NCBI GenBank assembly: GCA_036571765.1
Contig: BROE01000022.1
Span: 11,428,282-11,492,281, forward strand
Direction of reading: 5' to 3'
DNA from: Plecoglossus altivelis
Taxonomy: Eukaryota; Chordata; Actinopteri; Osmeriformes; Plecoglossidae
Length of the DNA stretch: 64,000 bases
Part shown: one piece after another, positions 25,001-37,185 of the stretch
Numbering within the stretch: the stretch's first letter is position 1
Layout of the letters: every line of letters begins with the position of its first letter
Position numbers and translations under genes: made by a program
The notes under the pieces: generated by a model
The model's database searches: none
Seen by the model: the letters and a program-made list of their open reading frames with translations, nothing else
Told to the model about the DNA's origin: nothing

Positions 25001-28000
25001 AATATGAAACACACAACAGCACCCAATGGAAATAATTTTTTTTAAAGTAACACCAAAAAAACTGTATTATAAAGAATATTTCCGCTTTCCTGAAAGTTAA
25101 CCCTACCTAAATCGATGCCAATGACCTACCGTAAGGGGGTTGACGTCAGAGAGGAATAGGCATGACGGTCAGTGGGCAGGCTGTCACTGAAGGGACTGCT
25201 GGCGCCTGACAGAACAATGGAAGACAAAGGGAGGGAGAGACACAGAAACATTTGACAATATTACAGCACAGCATGAATTACTTTAACGTCCTAGAAGTAT
25301 CACTCCTAAAACAAACTGTAGTGGATGTCACGTGGACCGTCAAACGTGGCACACCACCTTGTGAGGAAGAAGAGCGTTGAGGGGTGCAGAGAGGAGAGGC
25401 TCTGGACTGTTCAGTCCTCACGAGAGGAGCGTCTCTGCCAGCTTGAGACTGCCTCCGTTTTCTTTCAGCCTATCACAGCGGAGGAACATGAAAGCACGTC
25501 TTAAGAAATGACCATATTCAACAATCTTCTTACTAGAGGGCATACGTGCCTAGATTGGTCTGCGTTTAGAACTCTCTGCTGAGCCTTGATTTTCAGATGT
25601 ACTTTTTAGATGACAGGATTTGTTTCCAGTAAGAGGACTTCTCTCTTTCTAGGGTCAATAGGTCCCTTGGTGAACCTCACACCAGCCTATTTATACGATC
25701 TGAGGCCCCTCACCCCAGACAGCAAGGAGACAGTTGGGTGCAGGAACCTCATGAGTGACAACAGTGATTGATGCTATTTGAAGGACAGGATCAAATCATT
25801 TGCTAAATGAATCAAATGGTCTCCTTTTAAAAAGATTCTCTCCATGTCATTGTCTTTCAGCGGACCTTACGATAATGTCACACCCACCAAGTTTTTCAGT
25901 TTTTGATTCCGAGCAGCCTTCAGACGAGCCCTTTCCTCTTCTTCCCTTGCCTGTTGCTCCAGCTCCTCCAAGGCGATAAGAGTAAACACAGTGGGGCTGT
26001 TAGGTTGAAGCATAGACACACAGGCCAAACACAAGCCCCTCAAAGGGTTCCTTTTTGGGGGTTTACCAAGTATCCAAATAAATTGATTGCTTTATTACAT
26101 ATAGTTAAAACTTAGTTGCTCCACACAGACATGCAACTGACCTTTTTTCTTTCCTTCTCTTCCAACAGTTGTTTCTCGCTGAAACAAAATAGAACCAATT
26201 CAATTTAAGATTTGTTGTTGAGTTCTTACTAGTAGATGAAACAGATGTATTTATATGCTTTTATTAAGGTTTTCGTGATGCTGCTCTGAGTTGTGCGTCT
26301 CACTGGAGCTTGAAGGTCTTCTGGTAAGGCTGCTCATCGTCCGAGTCTTCAATTTCCTGCTCTACAGCACAAATTCTGGGAGGGACGGGTGATATGACTA
26401 TCAGACTAAAACCAACACACACACACACACACTCATAAATGGTCGTGTGCACACCTGAACTGTGGGTCTGGGTTCATGGTGCAGTACCACTCATCAGGAA
26501 GCCGTCTGCAATCAATACCATCCGGAAGCTTCCGCCATTTTTGACACTTGTCACACTGCACCCAGTTCTGGTCTGGACGTTTCCTACAGGGTCGTAACAC
26601 AGACTATTACTCCTTGATCATCACGTATATGATCACCTGGTATATCTTTCCCATGTCTTTTGTGAATGGCAGATGTAAAAGCGGATTTACAGCCAAGCCT
26701 ACATAATGTCATCACAAGGCCCTGGTAGAGTTTTTTGTCCTTTTATCTTTTAAATGAGAAACTAACTGAACGTCCTCCACTGGTACATTGTTATGGGGAT
26801 CCTTTGTGTGTCTCTTGTGGTTGATTTCTTTCCAGTATTCCTCCAGCTTTACACCAAGAATCTTCATGGTCTTCCTGCACAGAGAATATTATACAGTACA
26901 TCAACTGTTTCGTTTAGTAGTTACTTTTTCCATAGGCTATTGTTGCAAAGGAGCTGATTCTGTATACCACCACAACTATTCTGTCTCACCTGTAACTGTC
27001 TGTGTTGTCAAAGTCCTGCTTGTTGTGGGTAGGATTCAGGAAGTTACACTGAATGACACCGATGATGCCCACACCTTTTTTATTGGCCTGCAAGAAGAGG
27101 ACAGTTAATTGCTAGCACTAACTCACACATACACACACACAAACACACACATACTTGCTTTTGGCAGCCAACTCTTTCGTACGCCTTGATAAGCCGGTTT
27201 TTGTGGTACATCATTACACCATATTGAAATTTGTTCTTGGTGTTGTAACCAAAGGTGATGGGAATGCGCAGCCCTGGCTGGAACAAAACTTAGGAACAAC
27301 ACTCTCAAGGTAGGTGGACAGACTGTAGCATTCCTTTTCACAAGGTTTTTATAATATACTGTATATTATTACGTCACTGTGGTGCACATTTTACTACAGC
27401 ACCCATGTGAGGAGTGTTCTAGGACTATAATCAACAAATACAATTAGGATGAGTACTCTTTTACTGTTTGCAAACATGGAGACCAGAGAGGAGTGGAACA
27501 GACATCCACATAGACATATGAACAGACACACACACAGATCTGAGAGGTTGTTGTAAGACCAACCTCTCAGTGGAAAAGGATACCAAGAAGGTGGGTTTGT
27601 ATCGGTCCCTCTGCGCGTAAGCCAGACTCTTAGAGATCAGCTCATTCTTAACCTTTTGGCCTTGTATGATGATCTGCATGCAAGGGTTCAGGTATAGGAC
27701 AGAGCAGTAGGCCTGGACACAACACATTACTGAGGTGACTTCAAAGATCCATTCCACATTCATACAGTGACTGAAGAGATGGGTATGATTATATACAGTA
27801 TGAAAAGAGCTACTACACCAAAAATCGAATGTGTGGCAAACAGACTTCCCTCAGATGTAACTACAAATAGATTAGAAAAATCTGAACAGCAGGTTTCACC
27901 ATGTATTTCGATTCTTCTCTTAGCTTACCCGTAGTGATACATCAGTATCAAGGACTGAGTTTTCATCAGGCTCTGGGCGCTTGATCTCACTGTAGGAGCT

Positions 28001-31000
28001 GTAGACGTCGTATGGGATTTTGATGTCGTAGCGGTCTGAGAGGTCATACTCTGTCTCCCCTGATGATGTTCTGTAGGTATGTGCAGCCATCTTAATCTAC
28101 CCATACATAGTACCACTGAACTGCAGTGTACATGTTCGTATGCAGAGACACTTACAAAACGCTATGGCATGTTTACATTCTCATGGATGTGCATTTGTGA
28201 GCATGGAGATGCTTGCTTGCATTTGGAAGCCTGTCTGTGTGTGTCTATGTTGTGTGTGCTTGCTTGCATCTACACGTAAATCTCTGCATGTGTTCTACCT
28301 GCGTAGGTTCCACAGGATAATGCGTGTCCCTGTAGCTCCAGTAGAGCAGGTCGAGACGATGGCTTTAAGCTCTGTGAGTAGCTGCTCCTCAGTCTTAAAC
28401 AGAGAGTAGGTGAGGATGTCCTCCAGACTGGCCCTGTGGTCTTCACAGGGACGCAGATGGTCCCACTCTAAAGACCCATCGCTGCAACACAACAGACATG
28501 AACACCATGCACACAACCTAATCCAGACAAATAGAACACTGATCAACAGAACATGGATGAGACGCTACATGCTCATATGATGCCTGGAAAGAACTTAAAT
28601 GATTTGTAAAGTGTGACATACAAAGGAATTCTCAACATACAAGGAGCCTGTCTCATCTGCGTGTGCAGACGTGTTTCTCCACGGATGGACATACCTGATG
28701 CCTGAGCTGCATTGAAAGCTGACTATCGGCACAACGATCTGTGCTGCTTTGATGGCCTCCAGGTAGCTTTGGGAGAGCAAGCCCACGCACACAGCATCCT
28801 GGGACTTAGACAAAACCAGGGCATCTCGGCCCAGGCGCATGGAACCAGACTTGAATCCATTACCATAGATCCCGACTGGTTCTCGCCCATGGGTGGCAAT
28901 CTTGTCACTGTATCCAAAACTGAAGAGATGAGGAGATGGAAGGGTTCAGACCGAGACTGAGCACTATAGATCTGTAGGGGCGGGACTTCATGCATTCTCA
29001 TGGAGAGCTTTGGTGTTTCTTCACTCATAAAGTGTGGTGTGGGGTGTCGTCCGGCCTCATGGAGTTTTAGCTAACATGCAAACGGTTTTCGACATGTGCC
29101 AATTACACATTTAAATCAGATATCATTCATATTTTTATTCCTTCTATGAGTCCTATTGTGCCAGTACCGGACTATCAATTTAACACGTTTCATCAAACGT
29201 GGCAGAGTCCAAGTGCCTTAAAAAAAAGGCTGTAGGTTGATTGAAGGCTTAGAAAATAGTACACAATAACAAGGAAGAATACATGTGAGGGAGGAGATGA
29301 ACATAATGACAGAAGATTTGTGTGATCAGATAAAAGAGTAAATCTTACAATTATGTATAATGATTTACAAGCGAAGCTGGTATCTATCCCTACCTTAGCA
29401 TCTTGTGCATCTTATCATAGTCAAGCCCTTTGCCATTATCCATGAAGATAAGGCAGTCCTCATCGTTGATCATCATTTTATTAATCCAGAACTGCTTGGC
29501 ATTTACATCAGGGTCATACGCGTTGTCTGAAATTAAAAAAAAACAACAAATATAAATAAAAAAGGGGGAAAAAAGGAATGGAAGGTGAGTAATGACACAA
29601 TAGAAATAAACTTCATAGAACAGTTCACATCCTCTGTACTAGGCTTCATAGGCATTATGCTAAATAAATACCTAATTCCATGCACCAGTTCCAAAGTCAT
29701 TTGGCTGCAGCTGTGATTTGTCTTCAAGATGTGCATTTGTTTGATGTTTGTATTATTTATTTAACTCTGTTTCAAATGTGCGTATTTAGACTTATACACA
29801 TTTTTCAACAGTTATGACAATGTTACAGAGTGCACCATAGCAGTGGGAAGATGTTTCAAGTAGAGGGTGCAGTGAGGATGACGCAATGTGTGAGAGGGTA
29901 CCACCTTGAACGTTCAATGAAAAATGTGAAAATATCATTATAACGGATATATGCTGTAACATGTACATTGTTGTGCATGTTTTCTTACATGAGTATGGAC
30001 CTTAAAAAATAAGTTGTATACTTTGAAGAACATAAAATATTTGTCTATCAAAGGAATCATACTACAATAGTGTAAGAAGACAAACTAAATATTGGCAACA
30101 CACACACACAAACATTAGCTAGTCAATGGCTCATATGAAAGCCAGGTTTACGCCAAAAACATGGACAATAAAACAGCGATCAATAGTGTATTTACTTGCA
30201 GAGCAGGAAATGGTCTAATAGCAGGAACATGCAAGAACATCTGATCATAGTTTTGGATTCCTAAAGAAACCCCAAATTCGCTTTTGCTATGCCATTTTCG
30301 TGCGCCCTTGTGCACCTCTTTGAAACAAGTGTGTGGCCAATTGAGACCTAAACCTAACTATGAACCCTGTCCTTACATCAAATTATCATTACAATATTAA
30401 CATAACCAACAAAATTCAACTGTGCATGTCTTCTACCATCCACCAGGGGTTACTGCAAGTCCCCACGCACCCTTATATTCCACAGCCTTGGAGCCAGTGT
30501 TGGGCTGAATTCACATCCCCTGCCAAAATCGAAATCTAAAAACTTCAAAATAACTTATTTGTATGTTGTCTCTTCCCCAATGTGCAGTTGCAAGATGTGC
30601 AATGCAAAAAAGAGTTTAATGTTATGAATGTTTTACAATAACCTTTTGCATTACATAGGGTAAAGACAATGGGTTCGCGGGAGCATTCAATGCACTTGGG
30701 GCTGTTCACAACTTCAGCCAAGTGACAGACCTGTGTCACAAATCAGATTCGGGCCACATTCAGTTGAAGTGTGATTGTAGTGAAACGATCTGTTCTGTGG
30801 CTGAGGACAACAGCTCCATCCTGCTAATAAAGACTCACCTATGAGCTCTGCCATGGCACTGAAGGGTGTGGTGTGGCTGGTTGAGTTGCTGTGAAGATAC
30901 TTGGGGCAGAGCTGGGAGAGGAAGATAATGAGGAAGAGAGATGGGATAGGAAGAGGAGGAGCATTTATTGATTTTGTGATTTAGGAGCAAGCAATAAATC

Positions 31001-32142
31001 ACTGTGAAATACGCTGAAATTATAAAAAAGAAAACAAAAGTGCAATCCTAAAACTAAGGACTGACAACCGAAGAGAAGCTAGTTTCATATTTTTTCCAGT
31101 CAATCTTTGACAATGTTTTTGAGATTTTAGACTATTTGATGCTATTGTGTTGAACCTTCATTAAAAAGTCAAGTGGGTGGAAGTAGGTCAGACATCTTTA
31201 GAATAATCTAGTGTGAATTTAAGATTTGATCTATTTTTGAAAATGGTATTGAGATTTGTGAGTATTTGATGCTATTTTCAGCCATTTTTCATCATTAAGT
31301 TAGGAGCTACTTTTAGCTTTATGCTAAAGTAAAGCTAAAAGCTTTACTTTTTAGGCTGATGTTGTGTGAACAAGAGATTCCAAACTGCAATTTTAGCAAA
31401 TGCGGTTGATATTGATACACTGTATAGTTTGCCCCTCTTCCATTTGGCTACATCTAGGGACACATCTTGGGTTGTAAGGCCAATATAAAACACATGCTTG
31501 AACAAGAAAAAGCAGAGCAATATCAACTTAACAACTACAACACGTTGGGGAGTTTTTAACTCATTTCTGCGAGTTGAATGTGTGAATTAGTAATATGGCA
31601 CGTAAGACAAGTTGGTAGTTTGTCACTTAGTGAATAGTGCAGATAGGGTGGAAAAGAATGAATATCATTTTTAATTGGCCGTGGTCTTCGTTTCGAAAAT
31701 GGGAAAAAGGAGGGTAATGTAATAAGTCTTAGACTTGCTTGCAAGTAAAAACTTCCAGTATCAATTAGGTAGGAGGCTAGGATCATAGTGAAATAACGCC
31801 CGAAGAACTAGGTTTCGATAAGGCATAAACGAAACTGAAATGACTCACATGACACTCTCAGATTATGTCAATGCATGCTATACTGTTTGAGGACAGTGTT
31901 ACCATAATATTATCTGAATGTGTGTAACATTAGGTATCCAAGATAGCTAGAATAACGTAAAACCAGCTTGATAGCTCAATCTGGCAAAGGCACTTCACTT
32001 GACGCACACATTTAATTACTCCACAACACTAGACAGGTACATCGAATAAACACTAAAACGCCACCAATGACTCAAACAAAACTGTAAATGTTGCTCTTCC
32101 TACCGCACATAACGGAACCCCTCTCTCAGCCAGCGATGCCAT
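22084..32142 (-). CDS. morc3: MORC family CW-type zinc finger protein 3
   Basis: MORC3 is a nuclear-body GHKL ATPase that clamps DNA, reads H3K4me3 through its CW finger and takes part in silencing and antiviral control. Twenty coding exons: 32104-32142, 30839-30911, 29394-29526, 28695-28919, 28299-28481, 27929-28070, 27584-27712, 27155-27277, 26990-27087, 26767-26874, 26455-26583, 26304-26375, 26142-26178, 25888-25965, 25358-25469, 25130-25205, 23805-24449, 23391-23730, 22390-22598, 22084-22243. They give 1036 residues; human MORC3 is 939. The ATP-site motifs are intact: ELIDNAYDPD near 35-44, DNGKG near 67-71, and GIYGNGFKSGSMRLG. The CW finger (WVQCDKCQKWRKLPDG, WYC and a final Cys in RICAVE) lies at about 420-465. 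Coiled coils cover about 780-980, and the end (NVGRLL...DYDCDVIDGIL) matches MORC3. VKEE, IKQE and YKEE are possible SUMO sites. The 37- and 78-nt exons have weak acceptors and are the least certain. Confidence 0.95.
31326..31350. repeat. Perfect inverted repeat in morc3 intron 1
   Basis: AAAGTAAAGC and GCTTTACTTT are separated by TAAAA, a 10-bp-arm hairpin in AT-rich intron sequence. Confidence 0.9.
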
Positions 32143-32360
32143 GTTCTCCAAATGTTGACAAGGACCAAGCGGTGCACAATTATTACAAACTGGGGCACTT
32201 CATATGTGGTCCAAACCGGATACAGATCTAAAATGTTCCACTGTAACCTCAGTATAAATGTCTTGACGAGAACGGGTTGCTTGCGAGGTTGCAGGGACGG
32301 AGAACGAAATGACTTCTGGGAAACCGAGACTGACGGGGGGAGGGGGGGGGGGGGGGTAAA
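32143..32360 (-). promoter_or_regulatory. morc3: morc3 5' UTR and promoter with GAS and ISRE-like sites
   Basis: Upstream of the morc3 ATG lies a STAT-type GAS palindrome (TTC TGG GAA) at 32314-32322. It is flanked by two ISRE-like cores, each one mismatch from GAAANNGAAA, at 32300-32309 and 32320-32329. Next comes a G6-A-G15 run at 32335-32356. No TATA box is seen. The transcription start is not determinable by eye, so these sites may be just up- or downstream of it. Confidence 0.4.
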
Positions 32361-33616
32361 CAACACAATAGCCATAAGCATTTCTTTCTTAAAATTTGCT
32401 TAAATAAAACAATAAAACAACACAATTACCATAACCATTTATTTTCTTTTATTAACATATCTGACAGGATACACAATACAACATCATATTCATCAAATTA
32501 CCAATAAAACCGTTATCTTCTTGACCTTCGGGGCTGATTTAACACTTAAAACATTAATCTATTCACAAACCTTTTAAAGGTATACAAATAAACACATTAG
32601 TCTTTGTGTCCCATTAGAACTGTTTGGATGTGGCCATGTAGAGTATCCATCTACACTGCCCCATTTTCAGCACATTACATTCAGAGGGCCATGCAGGTAG
32701 GCAGATGGACAGACATAGGCTTGTAGGAAAAAGCTCAGGTAAGTAGAGGGATCAGCCTGCCTATTAAATTGTTCTTATTGGTGTTACAATGCAAATGCTG
32801 TTACAATGTCTCTTTTGAACCTTAGCAAGTCTGATCTCACTATGTCAACAAACCTCAAATTGCTCACCCTGACCCAATTCCCTCTTCCATGACCCATAGG
32901 TTTTCCTATGTCAATAGGCCTGAGTCTGTGTCTATTCACACAAAATCACAGGTTAGGAGTGCCGATCGGAGTCGGCCCCGTCAAATTCTGAAATTGTCAC
33001 AAGGTGCCAAAATTGGCCTTGTGAGTGCAAGAATCGGCCGATGCAAGGTACATCAAAAAAGCCTTTAATTGTTTTATTTAATCAACCAACAGACTGATCG
33101 ATCGATCGACCACTATTGCACAATAGTAAAACGGTAGATCTCCGTAAACAGAAGATCTCAGTCAGTGAGGGAACTGGTAGACTTTGTTGCAGATAGGTAC
33201 TTTTAAGTTATTACCATATCAAAGCCAAAAGGGCCTCAAAGCAAATTAGAGAAGATTGCATCCTCCCTCCCCCAAAACTGAACAAAATAACTCAACTGAA
33301 TCACAAAATTGTCTGTAAATTCCAGTATTTTCCCATTTTTTTGTACTTAAATTAAATGACACATGAATAAATGTGGTGGTTTACACGATTGGACAAGAGT
33401 TGTTTAGCTCAACATTAGCGAACAGTTCCTGTTTTAAGTAGCATACAATACAACATGGTTTCAGTGGTTGTGCCCATTCATTTTACAAGTTTAAATTAAG
33501 GCTCCACGTATGTTTTTAAGAGTTCTAGATCGGGCTTGACGGAGCAAGAAGTTAAACATTCCAACTGAAATATTTCTCACTCTTGAGATGCAAATTCCAC
33601 ATCTAGATTCAGAGTT
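32361..33616. other. Spacer: dop1b 3' UTR and morc3 upstream region
   Basis: No coding region. Minus-strand AATAAA signals (plus 'tttatt') at about 33073-33078 and near 32436 could end the dop1b transcript, giving a 3' UTR of about 0.5 or 1.2 kb. The rest would be the upstream region of morc3. Confidence 0.45.
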
Positions 33617-36600
33617 CTAGCCTTCCATGGTGTCCAGGAACTCCTCCTCAGTGATAAGCTCTAGCCTTCTCAGGACGGTGTTGGTACTGGCCGCGGGGTA
33701 TTCTGCCACAGGGAAGGGCAGGGCCGGACTACCATCTGGGAATAGGCAGGGGGCAGGGCCCTGGAAAGAGCCGCAGAGGGTACGAAGGAAGGGGCATAGC
33801 TGAGTTATGGAGGAGAGGGAGCGAAAGGGGAGCAGGGGGAACTCTAGACAGTCTGTGGTGGATTCCTCGCTCAGGTCGTTCATTGCCTAGACAAGACGGG
33901 ATGGGAATTTGTGAGAATTGGACATGGGTCCAGACATCATTGCAAATGATTTGATTGGGTCAAGCCACCCGTGTGTATGTGTGTACTCTGACTGTTTGCG
34001 TGTGTTTCCTTACTCCGTAGCGTTGCTGCAGTCCCTCCAGTACTCTGACGACATGCGGCTGACACTCCGGTTGTTCCTCCAGCAGACTGTTCTCTGGACC
34101 ACCGTAGTGCTCAACATCCACCTCTGGAACGAACGCCCAGCGGTACCTAAACACACACACACACCACAGAAGCAGAGGACAGATGTTTAAAGACACACGT
34201 TGAAGACATACTATGGACACATTAAGTCCATGATGAGCTGAGTGGTGGAAGTCCTACATCTGGAAGAGGGGCATCCTTTCCGGAGGGAAGGCTAAAGAAG
34301 TGTCCAGAAACTTGCAGGCCGACAGGTACATGTTCAGGTCTACCTGGGAGAAGTGTAGAACAGGCCCATTCCTGTCTAAGGCTCCCCGCACCACCTTAGT
34401 CAGTCTGGAAGGCAAGACAGAGAAGGATAGCTTGGTGGCTTCTTGGTGGGTTGATCGATTGACTCAGTCATTTATAAATTGAAATCACAATTAACTCACT
34501 TTGAGACTTCTTTGTCTTCCCGCAAGGTTTTCTCCAACCGAGTAAATGTCCGGATCTGTCCATTGAATGAATAAAACAGACAGCTTTACCCTTTAGGTAA
34601 ATCTCAACATCAGTTTGGACCTTCTGTCATCGCCCTATGATTCCAGCAGGAAATATGTGAGAAAGCCTTCATGTACCCAGGAATAGTGTGCATGAACATC
34701 AACAAGAAATATTAATTTGTGTTGATGCTGTGCTAATCCCAACTGTTGGCCAGGTTATCTTATGCAACCCATTTGTGGCTTGCACATAGTGAACAGGTGT
34801 GCATATTATTTTTATGTCTAAGTTCATCCTACAAATGTAAATGGATCGAATGTGTATTTGCCACAATGACGTACTACATTGATTTGCATGTAGCAATGTT
34901 TTGCATGCTTTTCTGATATTCTGACCCAAAACCTATACAGCAACTGTACAACGTCTGGGCCGGTTTAAGGCACAAAAAATTTACAGTCCACAATGCATGT
35001 CCACAAGTTGCTTTTTATGCATGGTACCTACAAGTCAGTACTATCTAAGGAGAGCTACAGTCACTAGAAGATAGCCACGGCAGTTACATGAACACCACCA
35101 GCAAGTCCAAAGGGGAGGTCTGCATGAGGCAGGGCCTGCTCACCAGTTCTGTGACCATAATTGGCCATAGGGAGGTCAGGTGCTGTGGGGAGATCCTGAG
35201 CAGGAGAACCCGGAACATGAGGAACATCTGAGCACAGACAGCTGGGGTCTGACCCATACGCAGAGTCTCTGTAAGACGCTCTGGTGGAGGAAAGAAGAAG
35301 ATCATGTTTATGCACTAGGTGTTACCCATTGGGGATGTAGTACTTTTCTATGCTGCTGACTCATTCAGGCCCACCCGCTGACACAAACAAGTCTTGAACA
35401 TTAGAGATGGAATTGAAAGAGACCCAACCTTGAATGAGAGGGAGGTAGAGGTGATACTGGTCTAGTTCTCCACTGAACATGGCAAAGGCCTGCCTTTTCA
35501 GTAACATAGGCTTCTGGTCTGCACTGGAAAACAGCTTGAGCGAGCTGCTTTGCATGCCTGCAACAAAGTTAAATACATACAATGTATCAATCCTATTAAC
35601 ATCCCTGCAACCATGGACGTGCTGTATGTATGATACATGTATTTAAATGACGTATTTCAAATACGAAATAGGATTTTGTCATTTGTTTTTGATTGGTTTG
35701 GTTTGATGCAAACCAATGTAGCAATATAATAGATGTATATTTTGTATCAAAATACTTGTATGCCTATGTTTTGTAAAAAAAAATACTTTAAAATACGTTG
35801 TGTCCAGTCTACATGATGACATAAAAAATTGGTGCACTGTTCCCATGATGTAGCTTGTGTTATGTTTTTCTCATTAGCTTTGGTTCCAAAATGACTTCTC
35901 CAATGGAGAATCTGTGGAGAATCTCCATGTCCTTAAGTCACAAGGTATCAAGTGCCAATGCTCTGGTTTATTCATGAAAATGGTTATGAAGCCTTCAATT
36001 CACTGCAGTTTCCTAAATTTACGTAGGTCCTGTTTACCAAAATATATTATATTTATTCTGTTACATAGTCTTAACGCCATGAGCATCTAGACATTTGATG
36101 TAGTACACAGTGGATTCAAACACACTACAGCACTTTTCCCAGATTTTAGATCAGATCAGTAGCTGGAGTTTGGTTAATATACCTTGACAAGTTCTGGTGC
36201 TACATTATGATAACATTTTTGGCTATATTTAAACTCTTCAGATATTGATCTGGTATATGTGAATATTTTGTCTGCTGGTTGCATATGGCAGATTTATTGC
36301 TTTACTCGTTTTTATCAAACATTGTCTACATAATCAAATGAGTCAGTGTACTGATGAAGGGATATGTGAAATAGACTGATAGGTCAAATAGGCTGATAGA
36401 TGGAAGGTTTGTATTTTTAAAATAGAAAAATACTGTAGTTTATTTTGATTCTTGGTGTGGCTGCTGTATTTTATTGTTTATTTTGATACATTTAAAATCA
36501 GGTTTTTGTATTTTATTTTTAAAAATACATTTGGATGTATCTTTGCCCCTCCCTGCTGGTAACACACACAGAAATGAAACTTACTCATGAGGTCTTTGAA

Positions 36601-37150
36601 CATAGTCTTCTCATGTGTCAGTAGGTGGTCAATGATGGAACTCCAGCTGCAGGAAACATAAACAGGTACTGTAAGGGAATCCTCAGAAGAAGAAGTGTTC
36701 CTGTGTCTCATTGTAAAACAAACAAAACACCCACAAACACACAGAAACACAAGATGGTTCTTACTGGGGGGTGCAGGATGCATCCATGGTGAAGAAAAAG
36801 GGGTCCATGAATAGCTCAAAGACCTCCTTCTTCCAGGCTCTCTTAGTGTAGGCATAACCACTCAGATTGGCCAGCAACTGGGCACCTGCCCCAAAACTGG
36901 GCATGTTATAGGCACTAGAGAGAGAGAGAAAGGTGAGATAGATAGATTCTGCAATATGGCTGTAATGAAGACCTGTAACTCTGCGTGTTTACCCAGATCT
37001 AAACACAATGGCACTATTCTGCCCACTGTGTGCTTTTAGATAGCATGCGGTGAAAATAATTTGAAATTAAACGATTAATTCAATACTTCTTACTAAAATT
37101 CATATTTATAAATATGTATAGCTCATAGTTCATATATACAGTATATATAC

Positions 37151-37185
<35 letters not shown>

